Positions 11,402-23,545 of a stretch of 64,000 nucleotides of DNA are shown here, in pieces. Numbering within the stretch: the first letter of the stretch is position 1; each line of letters opens with the position of its first letter. A model generated the notes under the pieces. That model was not told where the DNA came from. It did no database searches and worked only from the letters and a program-made list of their open reading frames with translations. The position numbers and the translations under genes are program-made. The DNA lies in assembly GCA_036346355.1 (NCBI GenBank), contig CM070585.1:2371001-2435000 (forward strand), read 5' to 3'. The DNA is from Rhipidocladum racemiflorum (Eukaryota; Streptophyta; Magnoliopsida; Poales; Poaceae).

Positions 11402-11635
11402 TTGTACTTTTGTTTGTGGATATATGTGCACCCAAAAATATAGAATGGAAAAAAAAAAATCAGCACTCGTGATAGGCATGCCGGGCCCGTTATATTATAA
11501 ATGAAGGGGGAAAAAATCAGTACTTTTGTTTGTGGATGAGAAGGGAGCACGTACGATATATGTGCACATAAAAATACAAAATAAAAAAGATGAGTACTCG
11601 CGATAGGCGTGCTGGGCCCGTTGGCCTATAAGTAC
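11402..11635 (+). promoter_or_regulatory. Tandemly duplicated promoter of RNase T2-like gene 1
   Basis: Two copies of a unit of about 115 bp lie head to tail. Each begins GTACTTTTGTTTGTGGAT (about 11404 and 11520), passes through ATATATGTGCAC and then CACTCGTGATAGGCATGC or TACTCGCGATAGGCGTGC, and ends at GGGCCCGTT followed by a TATA-like box. The downstream box, TATAAGTA at 11627-11634, lies 113 bp before the ATG. The upstream box is in the TATTATAAAT near 11493. Confidence 0.6.
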
Positions 11636-11739
11636 TCCCCATCCCCACAGAGAGCCGCATTCCTCACCACACCAGTGACCATTTTGTGAGTCGCGGGCCG
11701 CTCCTCCGTGTCCAAAATAGTAGCGACCGAGCGTCCGAT

Positions 11740-13669
11740 ATGGCTTCCTGCAGGATGGCACTGTTGTGCCTTCTTGGCTTGTCAGTAGTAGCCTCACCTG
11801 CTGTTGCCCATCCTGACTCTGGTATCTACTACCAGATTGCTTTTATGGTATGGATCGACATGCAAAGCCTAGCATGCATTCATGCATGTTCTACTTCTGA
11901 CGATCCATGCATTCACCTCGCCGTCAATTCCAAGTTCCAGCGAGACTAATTGGCATCCTGCATAAGCTGTTCTGGGCTATATATGAAGCTGTTTCATTCT
12001 TTAGATATTAATTTGTACGTACGTGACGTTAGCGTATATATCTATGCGTGTGACTTTATTGCATGCAATGTTTCCTCAGCTTTAATTTCCTTCGTAGGGA
12101 ATGGAGACATGCATGCATGCATGATTCATCTAGCTAGTTAAGAACTCGAGATCGAAGTAGAGCTATATAGTAATATGTGATGCAGACAACTCGACCGATA
12201 TATGTGGACGTATGAGGATATTATATTAAACACGTGGTTTAATGGACCACCGGTTTGTTTAGGCAATTGATCCAGGCAAATTATATGGCAGTCTTCAACT
12301 ATGAGAACGACCGCTTTTGTCTTGCATATATAAGCTTTGATTGTTTTTTTTTTTGTCATTTCATGGTTAATCAGTCTCTCGATCATCATCAATTTCCTTG
12401 AAATTAAAGAATATGTTATTCGCTCATCACTCACTATATATTTTTTTCTTTTGAAGACTGGTCATCACTCGCTATAGCATGCAGAATTATCCTAACTTAC
12501 GTATATACGTGTGCTTGATATAATTCGTGGACACAGTGGCCGGGAGCATACTGCGAGCAGACCAACGCTGGATGCTGCATGCCGATGAGCCCCATCGTGC
12601 CGGCGGCCGACTTCTACGTATCGGGCTTCACGGTCTACAATGACACGACCGACGCTCCCATGACCCACTGCAACAAGAACAGTCCTTTCAACTTCACCCA
12701 GGTACGCACATAATTGATGGTTCGCCATGGATTCACTACTAGATATTGGACTTCTACAGACGGTTCGAAACCACTTGCACAGGCGGTTTTAGAACAGTTT
12801 GTAAACAACCGCTTGTGATACTCGCGGCAGTATCATAAGTGGTTTTATAACCGTTTGTAGAAGCCATTTAAAAAGAGAAAATAATACTCGCGGCAGTATC
12901 ACAAGTGGGATTCGAAACCCACGACCCCACCCCTCCTCGTGATCCACGCCTCACCCATCTAAACAACTCACCCACACGTGATATATCTCTCATAGAGTAG
13001 GACAAGCATTCAACGGTACGTACGTACACGTTAACCGCAGGTTAGCCAAGTCGAAAACATTATGAAGTACTGGAGCAACATCAAGTGCCCCAGCAGCAGC
13101 CCCAAGAACAGCTGGAAGAGCGCGTGGAAGACGTCCGGCGTCTGCTCCGGCCTCGGTCAGGCGGCCTACTTCCAAGCTGCCCTCGCCCTCCGTGACAGGA
13201 TCAACCCCCTCGCTCGCCTCGCTTCCAAAGGTATAGCAACGACGTACTGCGTATATATATTACTTTAGTGGAACACAATCATATGTATATGCATACCCAT
13301 ATCGAGTTCCATGCGCCGACCAGTCGAATTAAATCAAACAATGTTGGTAATGCCATCACAGAGATCAAGCCGGACTTGGGCCTGTACAGCGTGGAGAGGA
13401 TCAAGGAGGTGATCAAGGAGGGCATCCAAGTGACACCGGTGATCCAATGCAGCAAGGGGCCGTTCGAGAAGCTCCAGCTGTACCAGATCTTCGTCTGCGT
13501 GGCGGGTGACGCCAAGACGCTCATCGAGTGCCCCAAGCCGCAGAGATTCACATGCCCCGACCAGATCGTCTTCCACCCGTTCAAGAAGTGGATGCTCAAG
13601 CGCGCCGAGTCCGACGTCTCCTACGCCGAAGCATTCGAGCTGGACGGCGGCGCCGCCATGGATCACTGA
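11740..13669 (+). CDS. RNase T2-like (S-like RNase homologue) gene 1, predicted catalytically inactive
   Basis: Four exons: 11740-11847, 12537-12701, 13041-13230 and 13362-13669, all with GT/AG introns, giving 256 aa. Residues 1-23 are a hydrophobic signal peptide with likely cleavage after AVA, so the protein is probably secreted. The RNase T2 fold shows in WPGAYC with GCC, MKYWSNIKCP, GVCSG, the paired Cys residues and FHPFKKWML. RNase T2 enzymes cut RNA with one His in each of two motifs (HGLWP and HEWxKHG). Here the first motif reads FTVYNDTTDA and the second WKSAWKTSGVCSG, so every catalytic His and Glu is gone. Inactive RNase T2 homologues are known in grasses, for example a barley light-induced leaf protein and some rice class I members. 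All frames are intact, so I read it as a working gene for a non-enzymatic protein. Confidence 0.88.
12734..12930. mobile_element. CACTA-like MITE fragment in intron 2 of gene 1
   Basis: It begins CACTACTAGA, the usual CACTA terminal sequence, followed by CTTCTACAGACGGTT (12751). An inverted copy, AACCGTTTGTAGAAG, lies at about 12849-12863, so the segment can fold back. Inside, ATACTCGCGGCAGTATCA occurs twice (about 12818 and 12884). I did not find the opposite CACTA end, so it is probably truncated. It lies wholly in the intron. Confidence 0.55.
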
Positions 13670-16458
13670 GCAGGCTAGCTGCGTACTGTCATCGTGCGCG
13701 TTTCTCTGAATAATTAGGCGATGCATGCGTGAAATAATGTTCCCGCCTTCCAGGTGTTCGATCCTCTAGCGCGTGGATCAATCTGAGCGCAGCGCAGTGT
13801 TCATCTGCAAAGCTTTCAGTGAATAATTGTGGCCTTGTGTTTCCGTTTGTATTTTTTTCATGTGTACTTGGAATTAATCATGTGCGATGCTTTAGATATT
13901 CCGAGTGCCCTTCGTTCTTTGCATATATTCTGTGAGCGACGGAGCCAGGATTTTAATAAACTTCGTGCATAAAATATACGGTAAAAATATATGATAAAAA
14001 AAAAACTAAAGTCATAAATTTTACATCGAAAACCGTTTCGAGAAAAACCACGAGCGCATAATGACTGTATCACTATATGGGGAGATATTTACAATAGAGC
14101 TTTTGTTCTTGCTCTAAGCTACAGGAACATATTTATAGTGATATATAGCAGACTCCGTGTAGGAGTAGATTTGCGATGGAATAAGAAACGAATTCGTATC
14201 ACCCTCAACTTCAACATTCTCCACCTTGAGACGAATTCTTCTTGTAGCCAAAATATAACGCAATACTCCTCAAAATAAATCATCATGAACACCTTATGCA
14301 CCGAAAGTCCAAAGGACTATTGAACAAGAAAGATTGAAACAGTCTTATCCAAACGCTTCGTATGAAGAAAATTTGAGCAAAGCACCAGAAGGTCCAAACA
14401 CATAGCTATTAACAAAGCTGGCGAATAAATCTGGATCTTCAATAAGTCATAATCCTAGCAAAATCTGAGTCTGTGCAAACAGGCCATTTGATCCAAATGC
14501 TCAACCATTTAACAGCATCATCTATGACGTTTGATAGATAGCGAAGAACTCATATCATGTATATTTGACATGCTCAATAAATTTGACAAACAATACCTAT
14601 TAGAGAGAAACTTGCACATGCAATTGTCATGTACTTCAAACTACCGACTTCAAAGGTAATTAAATTCCATGACATAGTTAAAACCGCTCCTAAAAAACTA
14701 TCAAGATGAAATGAACTCTCATACCATCAATGGAGTATAAATTACAGTAGACTGGTCTATCGAGCTATGACAACTAGACGACGTTGTCGTATCCACGTAG
14801 AAGCAAACTCCTTACACTTCAATCATTCATCTTAAACTAATATTGAGAAAAATCTTCACATTTAAATAGTAAAGCTCCGAAGAGTATAATACTAGCTACC
14901 ATCAAGGTGTCATTAAGTCTCCTCAATCATGCATAGACCAAACTAACTCATTGTGTTGAAAGCTTGTAACTCCATATTAAACTCTATATGTGCGGATCTT
15001 GCTGCATTAACCCATAGAAAACAACGGATCATCGAAAAAACCACCAATGATTAATCCTGCATGATTGTCGCTAATAATAGGCATAACGCCTGAATTGTAT
15101 TAAAATCCACCTCCAACAGAAGCAATATGATGATCGACTGCAACAACAAAAAATGTCGACTGATCGAGATGGATGAAAATGACGCTTTAGTATGCCATCG
15201 ACAACATGAATAATAATGTTGATGAACTTTTGGCGTTGGAGCAATCACGGGGTAAGACTGTTGATTATCCTTTTCTTTTTCTATTTTCTTGCTGCCGTAC
15301 TGCCGCTGCATAAGCTTTGTTTTTTTTAGAAATAAATGCCTTCGTGGCTTCGTCGAAAGTTGTCGTCGGAAGAACTACGGGCTTCTCGGCTTTGCTTCTG
15401 CTGTTGACAAGAACTCAGGAGTCAGGGCACAGCTGCATGTGCTACATCCTTTATAGATTTTCTCCCCACGTAAGGAGCCTCACGAGTCATGGCAAGAGTT
15501 AACCAAATCTTTTTCGAATTGAAGATCGAGATCCCAATGGTACTGGTTTACTACAAAAACCGTCAAAAACTGAAGAGTTTTGAAACCAAGCATTAGAAAA
15601 AAAAATTCAAAAACACAAAAATCGATTAGTTTTGTCGAAAAACCGACCAGCGAGTTGAACCTTTCGGGCGGCTAATTTTTTGAGCGATTTTCATCAATTT
15701 TTGTCAAAAATCGAGTGATTTTCATCAATTTTCAACCGGTATATGTCACATAAATTTTTCTAATTTTTTTGAATTGGACCGGTTTACCGACCTGTTTAGG
15801 GTTTCAAACCGACTCGATATGGTCAATCTTCATGAAAATCAACCAGTTTTTGTCGGTCTTGCTAACCCTGGTCATGGCTGCATGCATGTGCAAACTTTCC
15901 TTTTTATTTTTCTCGGGAATAGAGCACGGGAGACCAACGATGCTTCTTGCACATTTTTCTTTTCTATGCAAAATTAGGTATTTAATTTATATATGTACTC
16001 CAAAAAAATTTAAAATTATAATACAGTTAAATGTTACGATATGGATATAATGAGTGTTGTGAGAGGAGATCACACGTAAGTGCAATTGTGTAGAACTACT
16101 ATGCGAGAAGATAATGTCTTATGGAGAAGCGATAGTTGGATGCATTATGTCTGAGATGAGAACAATGTCACGCTGCTCACCGGTGTCATTGAAGAGAAAG
16201 GACAAATCCGAAGGAGGCAAAAGCCACGAGCCCACGACGGCGAGTGGTGACTGTCTGCATTGTTGAAGACGTCAGTGACAAAAGATGCTTGCTGATCAAG
16301 AGGCCTTGGTGGAGAGGAGATGAAACTTTGCATAGAAGATGAGCTACAGACAATATAGATGTCGATGTTCAAGACCTGAGATCCCTAGACCAAAGATGAG
16401 TACGCCTTTTTCTAGAAAACAAGATTGAAAGGAGTAAAAAATAAATAGGGATTGTATT
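13670..16458. other. Gene-free 2.8-kb stretch downstream of gene 1
   Basis: The first 150 bases are the likely 3' UTR, with AATAATTAGG and AATAATTGTGG as weak poly(A) elements. At about 13934 GCGACGGAGCCAGGATTTT resembles a dispersed grass repeat end. The segment 14080-15060 looks like old repetitive DNA (CTCCACCTTGAGACGAATTC at about 14219) but carries no recognisable protein. At 15680-15735 GATTTTCATCAATTTT occurs twice. No host gene is recognised. Confidence 0.4.
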
Positions 16459-17181
16459 AGTCGGGGATTGGATAATCACCATAAGGAACGTTATACCCTG
16501 GCAGTCAGTTTTGGCCGACCATGCATGCCTTTGAACGGTTTCCCCAAGGAGGACCCTCGGATAGTCTAGCCGGCTAGTCCGCCCGACCGGACTAGGCTTG
16601 ATGTTCATCCACGAGCATGCAAGCTCATCCATAAGCACCCATGCTCGCCACAAGCATGCGAGCTCAGAGATGTGCAAGGATCGGTCAGAGCTGGGGGAAA
16701 TCCACGAGCATGATTGGAAGATCGTGTTCACCCCACAATATTTAATAGCGATAATTACGCCATGATCTGGGGCCATTTCACCCACAACGGGAACGTGGCG
16801 AAAATCAAGACTTCGGTTGCAGCCACGATTAATGCAGTAAAATGTGCATTATTCGGCTGCAGTTATTTCAAATATCTTATAAGCTATAAGAATCCCCCTG
16901 GTAAATTGGTAAAGGGGGGAACGAGAGCAGGAGAGCAAGACACATACGCACTAAGATACACAAGCTTCCCTGTAAGAGTTCTACAGCAATAGTGAAACCA
17001 CTGAGTATGGTTGTTATCTCCGCTGGGACAGACCTGAACCAGTATAAACCTTTGTCTCCTTTCCGAGTATCCTATTTTCTAAAAGCATTCTCCAAACGCA
17101 AACCCTTCATGAAAAAGGGGCAGTGTTGATCCGTCATTCAACAAGTAAGCTTGACGGGAACCTGTTTCCCAAGCGTCGACA
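16459..17181 (+). repeat. R2 5' LTR (degenerate)
   Basis: It starts at a degraded TGTCGGGGATTGG (reads TTAGTCGGGGATTGG) and ends AAGCGTCGACA, parallel to the ends of the LTRs at 40734 and 52819. Near the end ATTCAACAAGTAAGCTTGAC matches the corresponding block of R4. Length is about 720 bp. The left boundary is uncertain by a few bases. Confidence 0.65.
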
Positions 17182-17199
17182 GGTGGCATCGTCCGTAGG

Positions 17200-18965
17200 G
17201 ATAGTCACTAGCAGATCATTTCGTGAAGAATCCCTAAAGATGCTCAATTCTCAGGATACTCACTATACCGATGAAGGCGTAGCCCGTGTCGCTGACCTAG
17301 AGGGTCACACTGAACCCGGGAGTCTTTCCCCGGTAGCTGTAGTGCTAGAGCAATACCTTCGCTCTCAGCGTGATACCCTCAGATGATGAGGAGTGTGATG
17401 GACTCTACGATGGTCTAGATATTCTCGGCCATTTCGAGACCAATCGCGAGACTACATCGCGAGGAGACACCAAGATGTCACCTTCGCGGTCATCGCATTC
17501 TCGCGATGTCAACATGGCGGGAGGAGAAACAGACCCCGAGGTTGGATCCCCGGGGGCTGCCCGCCATCACAGTTATGAAGCGGCCAGAAATCACCTAGAA
17601 GCATCTCTAAACAGGACCTTGGCAAGCATCTGTCATCAAGCTCGTGAAGCCCCAGCTCGCGAGACTTCTCGCGGGTGTCACACACCGGAGCATGTACGCG
17701 ATCGTCGGCCAAACTTGCCTCCTCTTGTTCCCCAGAACAGGGAGCGACTACAAGCTCTGGCGGCGGTCGTGCGTGATCTTCGAACTTCCCCGAACAGGTG
17801 GACCTGGAAGCGATGGGCGCGGTCGTAGCCAAAGACTTGAAAAAACTCGCCGTCGATATGAAGCATTCAAGGTCATCTCATGACAAAGAAGCCAGGAGCG
17901 TTTCTCGGGAATATCGACGTCACACCCCTGTTCGCTCCCGTCACGGTGATTCTCGAAGCCTTGCTCGGGAAGACCGCGTGAGGTATGATCGGTACCGCGA
18001 GGACTCTCGGAGTGATTGCCGAGCAACCTCACGAGGCCAAAGGTATGCTCGTCACGGTCACGGGCGTACCGAGCATTCTACCTCAGATCGATCCCCATCA
18101 CGCTGACATGAAGAAGTTTTCTCTCGCCTTGGTTCGCATGTCAGAAGCTAGTATATCGATGATCGCGCGTGTTCATTGTGATTGAAGAGACCACCACGAC
18201 ACCCCGGGTTTCGGGTGTCGGGCTTTTGCAGTACCTATTCGTAATGTCTTGTGGCTGAGAAAGTTCAAGCCAGGCCACATTGAGAGGTTCAACGGGACTC
18301 AGAATCCGGATGAATTCCTCTCCATTTATACCACTGCAATTTTAGCAGCTGGAGGTGACGAGGGAGTTATGGCAAACTTCCTACCTACCGTGCTTGACAG
18401 AGCTGCTCGGACTTGTCTCTTCAATCAGAAGGAGGGGTCAATTCGTTCCTGGAGACAACTCAGCAGCGAGCTCAGAGCAAACTTTCAAAGCTGCTACATC
18501 TGTCTAGGGAAAGAGCGCAACCTCTAGTATTTGATCCAGATGGAAGTTCAGTCTTTCCGACAGTTCGTCGAAAGGTTCATTCAAGTGTGGAATTCGATCC
18601 TAAATGTTTTGGATGAGGGAGTCGTCCACGCTTTCAAGTTTGGGGTTTGAGATATTCGCTTCACGCAGGACTGGAGATTCAACCTGATTTAACGGTCAGC
18701 GAGATGTTCTGCATGGCCGATCGGTTTGCGAACACCGATGAGGCATTCCAGTGGAAGAATATGCTAGACGAGGGCAAGCTCCCGCCTCAACCCGGCTTAG
18801 AAGGCTCCATGAGCAAGAAGAAAGCGGGCACTGTGGAGAAAAAGCTCAAGAAAAAGAAAAAGAGGCAGTCTGTGCCGAACATGGTCGCGGCTGTCAAGCA
18901 TCATCAGCCTCAAGTTTCGCAGCCACAACACTGTAAGAATTTCAGCGGAAGAGGCAGGGGTTGAC
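17200..18965 (+). pseudogene. R2 gag (broken)
   Basis: Capsid homology is spread over several frames. In 18249-18527 it is clearest: RKFKPGHIERFNGTQNP, EFLSIYTTAILAAGGDEGV and QKEGSIRSW, the Tat gag core. The 18647-18964 piece continues with MFCMADRFANTDEAFQWKN and a lysine-rich tail (KKLKKKKKR). The upstream part (17370-18106) is Arg/Ser-rich and low in complexity. At least three frame changes break the gene. Confidence 0.75.
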
Positions 18966-19199
18966 CACCCCAGCCTCCGCAGCAACTAAGGGCGCAACGA
19001 CCAAGGTGTTCTGTTGAGCAACCATTTTTACCCGCTCCATCAGGTATATGTGCATGACCTTCGCAATCGCTAGACCTGGACGTTCCGTTTGGAATAGTTC
19101 TACAGCGGCAAAGACCTCATGCCTATGCTCCTAGAGCAAGGTGAGAGCAGTAAGGGCAAAAAGCCCAATGACGACGAAAAGGATATGGACTATTAGGAG

Positions 19200-20292
19200 C
19201 ACCATAATCATATTGCGGTAATATACGGGGGCTCCTCAGCCTACAAATCTTATAGGGACCTATAGGAGGCGTCACGAGAGGTGCATCACATCACTCAGGG
19301 CAAGCACCCTGTGCAACAGCTCAGGTGGGCCGAGCTGCTCATTACCTTCTCCATGGATAATTGTCCCCTTAGGCTAACCAAGCCTCAGAGGCTTCCATTG
19401 ATCGTAAACCCGACCATCAGTAACACCACAGTGGGATGGGTGCTCATCGACTGTGGAAGCTCCTTGGATCTCATATCCGCCAAAGTCAAGGACGAGATGC
19501 AAGTCCCTTAGTCCAGAATCAAGAGCATGGTGGACCCCTTTTACGGGATCGTTCCGGGCACCTCAGCCAAACCTCTCAGCCAGGTAGTTTTGCCCGTCAC
19601 ATTCAGAAGTCCGAGCAATCTTCCGGACAGAGATGATCACCTTTGAGGTGGTCAATTTCGAGTCAGCCAACAATGCCATCCTCGGCAGACCAACTTTTGC
19701 CAAATTCATAGCCACTACTCATCATGCGTACTAATGCTTGAAGGTTCCCGGTCCAAGTGGAGTAAACACCGTAAGAGGGAACCAAAAGGCGGCCCTGAGC
19801 TGCGACGAGAAGTCACTAGACATGGCCCGGCAATTGCCTCATTGCGACCCCGACCAAGAACCGAAGAATTCCCGACCAAAAGTTGTCCTCCAGCCCGGAG
19901 CAGAGACCAAAGCGGTTCTGCTAAACAATGCGGAGCTAATCAAGGTCGTGCGTTTAGGATCTTCCTTAGATCCTAAATAGGGACTCAAGCTCGTGACTTT
20001 CCTCCGGGGAAATGCTGATGTGTTAGCTTGGGAACCGTCTGACATGCCCAGAGTCCCAAGAGAAGTCATTGAGCATAGGCTAGCGGTCCGGCCTAACAAG
20101 AAATTGATACGGCAAAAGCTCAAATGTTTCTCCCTGGAAAAGCAAGTTATCATCCGGGAAGAACTCGACAAGCTCCTCAAAGTCGACTTTGTTCGAGAGG
20201 TCAAGCATTCGGAATGGCTAGCGAATCCGGTCATTGTTAAAAAAAGGGAGGGGGGGGCAAATGGCGCCTGTGTGTCGACCATACGAGCTTGA
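19200..20292 (+). pseudogene. R2 protease and RT start (broken)
   Basis: The 19281-19511 frame carries TKPQRLPLIVNPTISNTT and then VLIDCGSSLDLISAKV, the aspartic protease active site with DCGSS in place of DSG or DGG. After a TAG, the 19738-19980 and 19993-20292 frames carry the protease-RT linker (DMPRVPREVIEHRLAV) and the RT N-terminus. It ends abruptly in RT motif 1. Confidence 0.72.
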
Positions 20293-20300
20293 ATGACGCC

Positions 20301-20799
20301 TATTACACATTAGGCATCAAACACCTGTAATAGACATCAGCTCGCTCAAGAAGAAAAAGAGAAAAAAAAAACAAATGGCCAAGGTGAGTTCCAAGGCGCA
20401 AGTAGAGATCACCAAACTAAGGAAAAAATAAAAATCTTCACTGATGAAGTAACGAGGATCCGAGGAGTGAGTAAATCTGTTGTGGTTTTATTTTTTTATA
20501 ATTGAAGAAGATAGTGACGGATTACACATCAAAATTCATCGATTGATGAATTGGTCGTAAGGGTGAGGGATCAACTGAAGAATATCTCGAACATATCCCC
20601 GTGATGCTGTATACCAGCAAGGCATTACTATAAAGACATGGTTGAACTCATTTACTATAGTATCTTCTCAAACTTGTAGGTAGGATGCCGATCTAACAAG
20701 TGCCCGAATTTGTTTTTTTCTAAGAGATTAATGTCCTCTTCGTATTGGCTATTTTGATTAACCTGTTCAAAAGAAGTAATTCGTGTAGGACTTAAATGG
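20301..20799. other. Gene-free spacer between two retroelement relics
   Basis: A-rich tract at 20345-20375. No coding homology is recognised on either strand. It may contain eroded sequence of the inverted relic that follows. Confidence 0.35.
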
Positions 20800-21250
20800 A
20801 TTTCACTTAGCAGAACAGCTTATGCATCGTAGATCAATGAGAAAGGTGTTTCTCCTGTAGCTCTACTCGTCGTCGTGCGTATGGCCCAAAGCGCTGAGTG
20901 AATATCGTCTACCCATGCCCCCGAGCGTGTTCTTAAACGATCGAACACTCGCTTTTTCATGCTTTGCATGATTTATTTATTTGCACATTCTATTGCGTCA
21001 TTACTTTGTGGATGAGCAACAAAAATGTAACAAATCTTTGTGCCTGTTTCATCACAGTAATCTTGAAGCAACCCACTAATAAATTGTGATATATTATTAG
21101 TAATTAGTCTACCAGGGACTCCAAATGTAGTGCATATCAATTTTTGTGTGTTTCTGATTAGCTGATTAAAAGATCCATCGACTTTTGTTTTTGAAGACGT
21201 GATAATTTTACTGTTCATGTGGCACTACTAATTTTCATACCAATTATCAA
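20800..21250 (-). pseudogene. Integrase relic of a Ty3/gypsy element, inverted
   Basis: On the minus strand 21218-20973 reads FGVPGRLITNN and HPQSNDAIECANK, a decayed integrase core whose second catalytic Asp block (normally TDNG) is now TNN. After a frame change, 20960-20822 reads MKKRVFDRLRTRSGAWVD and then LWAIRTTTSRATGETPFSL, the end of the core. The Tat-like wording matches R3 and R4. Its orientation is opposite to R2, so it is a separate or inverted fragment. Confidence 0.7.
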
Positions 21251-21889
21251 TACTACTGATTTCTAGGTAGGGGTAGTGCTGATTTTGGGATGACTGCTTA
21301 AAAAAAATATTTTTCCTTTGCTCTTTGATCTTGACAGGTTCTTAGTTGGTCTTTTACAAAAAAAAAATTTATTTGTAATAATTCACCCTTCTAATCGCCA
21401 TTTCGATCCTTCACTTTCACGTCCCAATTCATGCTCCATAAAGATGCTGTGAGCGAGCACCGTCGCCGTGCCTTTCACGTCCCAATTAACGCTCTATTAG
21501 GATATGTACATTGGTCTAGATGGTGGATGTCTATAAGATACCTCCATATCATCTATAGACAGTAGTATTAAAGATAAGAGAAAAACTACGTAACGGTATA
21601 CTGTCCAAAGCCATTACGACGGGATAGCTAGCAGCCATTCGGTGCCTCCATACAATAAAGGCACAACACGCTAGCGAACTACAACACAATTTCTTTTCTG
21701 TTTTTCAGTCAGGCCACGGGCCTGACACTTTGCTTACGGGCTTTCTACGTCCGCTCCTAGCACACGTACGTATAAGTATACATATCATATATATCTATAT
21801 ACGCACATCTATCGCTCATGTATGTGATGACACACCTCCTGCATTCACTTGCAAAGTTTGATTTGTTTTCATGTTCGCTCATAAAACCG
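21251..21889. other. Gene-free stretch
   Basis: No gene recognised. It contains a possible MITE-like part around 21495-21570 (GATATGTACATTGGTCTAGA, then GTCTATAAGATACC) without a clear partner end. Confidence 0.35.
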
Positions 21890-22370
21890 AACTTATCTCG
21901 TGAAACCTGATGAGACGTATCTATGAAATCGTTCATGAAACAATATGAAACCTTATGAAACCTATTTGTATGCGATGCATCATGAAACTTAATGCAACTG
22001 AATTATCCGAATGAAACACTCAAATCTCATGAAACTTATCTCGTGAAACGTTGTGAAACTTAACACCGAAACTCATGAAACCTTTGAAACTTAACACAAG
22101 AAACTTACTCAAACATAGTTGTAAAAACCGTGATACGTCAAGAAACTTATATGTGAAATCCTGAGGCGACTGGTTGATGGAAATACTATAAAATATAGTT
22201 AAACTTATTTGTGAAACATCATGAAACTTAATGAAACCGGATTATCCGGATGAAACACTCACGAAACCTCATGAAACTTGTCTCGTGAAACGTTGTGAAA
22301 CTTAACACCGAAACTCATGAAACTTTTGAAACTTAACACATGAAACTTACTAAAATATAATGAAACTTAT
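21890..22370. repeat. GAAACTTA-rich direct repeat
   Basis: The word ATGAAACTTA or GAAACTTA recurs many times. On a larger scale about 140 bp at 21970-22110 (CATGAAACTTAATGCAACTG onward) recur at 22217-22365 (CATGAAACTTAATGAAACCG onward), period about 247 bp. Matching inner blocks include TCTCGTGAAACGTTGTGAAA. No coding potential. Confidence 0.7.
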
Positions 22371-22891
22371 CAAACAACAGGCGTCCCATGTGCGTCAAGC
22401 GCTCAACCCTTGTTGGATGATTGGCAAGTGCGTCCTATGTCCCATGTGCGTCTTTCTGTTGTGCTAATGGATGGCTGCGGCTTTCATGTGTGGAGTGTTC
22501 CGTTGAGATGCCTATCTACGGCATACCGTGCGCTAGTTGCACTCTAAAGATAATTCGTACAATAGTCTGCCTATATTGCTGTATGTAATTATCTCTCATA
22601 TAATTAATAGACTGTATATATAATGATATACACAGTATAAAACTATCTATAAAATCATTTGTTAAATAATAAAACAATATCTTTCTCTCTCATTCTTTTT
22701 TTATACTATTTAAAATTTTATATAGCATACTCTTGTATACAACTGTTATATATAATTATATATGCCTTTAGTTGCCGCGAGCGCGACCACCGTCGGCACG
22801 ACGACAGGTGTATATCATATTCTAGATCTTATGAGCAGCCGCGCTCCTGTCCGCACTAAACGAGCGCGATCGATGCATCTACATCAACAGA
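22371..22891. other. Gene-free stretch upstream of block A
   Basis: Between about 22537 and 22775 there is an AT-rich piece beginning TGCACTCTAAAGATAATTCG and ending near GCCTTTAG, possibly a MITE remnant. No gene is seen. Confidence 0.35.
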
Positions 22892-23034
22892 GAAGCACCT
22901 AGAATAATGTACTGGTAGCCCATAGCGATCACCGTTCGTTATTTGGTTCTCTCGATCGATGCTTGTGGCTGTGGGCATGCCAGATGCTACGACGCACCTC
23001 GGCGTTATTTCCTAGGTGATTTAGCTCCGTTTTT

Positions 23035-23545
23035 TTTTTTTGGGTGCAAAAATAGCCTTCATATAAAATAATTTATAAAAACAATATCATGTACATAACT
23101 ACCACGCCAAGTAAGATTTCACGGTACCCGAGCGTAGAACCAAGCTCCAACTCACTGCTGGCACCACATCGAGTGCGGGCCCAAGCGAGCAATTGAGTGC
23201 ACGCGAGCTGGGCAGCAGGCGGTCGGGCAGCGCACAGTAGGCGGGCGTGTGGCGCTGGGGCCAGGCGCCGGTGCGCGGGCGAGCGAGCAGCCAAGGTGGG
23301 TGTGTGGGAAGCTTTGCACGCGAGAGCGGGACCGAGCGGAGCGAGCACACGCGGGAGGCGGCGCGTGGGGGGCCGACAGGGCTGGCGGGGTGATCGAGCG
23401 TGCTGCGTGCTCGTGTTGGGATGCGCGAGCACATAGTTCTGCTCTACGGGAGCGCGGGATCTTGCTTCTGCGTTCGAGAAGCATAGATGGTATGAATGAG
23501 GACATTATTTTTATAAATAATTTAATATAAAAATTAATTTTGTAA
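23035..23545. mobile_element. TIR-flanked element with a GC-rich core
   Basis: The left arm at about 23050-23093 (ATAATTTATAAAAACAATAT) is matched by an inverted right arm at about 23500-23545 (reverse complement ATTATTTATAAAAATAATGT), extended by T-runs at both outer ends. Between them lies about 370 bp of very GC-rich DNA (23110-23470), sharply unlike the flanks. Block B lacks it. An antisense frame of about 110 codons crosses the core but shows no domain. The class is uncertain. An AT-rich TIR pair around a GC-rich core would fit a gene-fragment-capturing element. Confidence 0.5.

Larger units (their letters stand above)
16459..20300 (+). mobile_element. R2: truncated Tat-lineage Ty3/gypsy element (5' LTR, gag, protease)
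   Basis: A degenerate 5' LTR is followed by a primer-binding-like GGTGGCATCGTCCGTAGGG, then gag and protease. Homology stops near 20290, in the first residues of RT (around VSTIRA). No plus-strand RT, integrase or 3' LTR follows. The 3' two thirds of the element have been deleted or replaced. Sequence relatives are R3 and R4. Confidence 0.8.

Noticed and set aside
12734..12930. A complete CACTA transposon in intron 2 of gene 1
   Set aside because: Only one CACTA end and a foldback were found. The second terminal repeat and 3-bp target copies are missing, so I call it a fragment.
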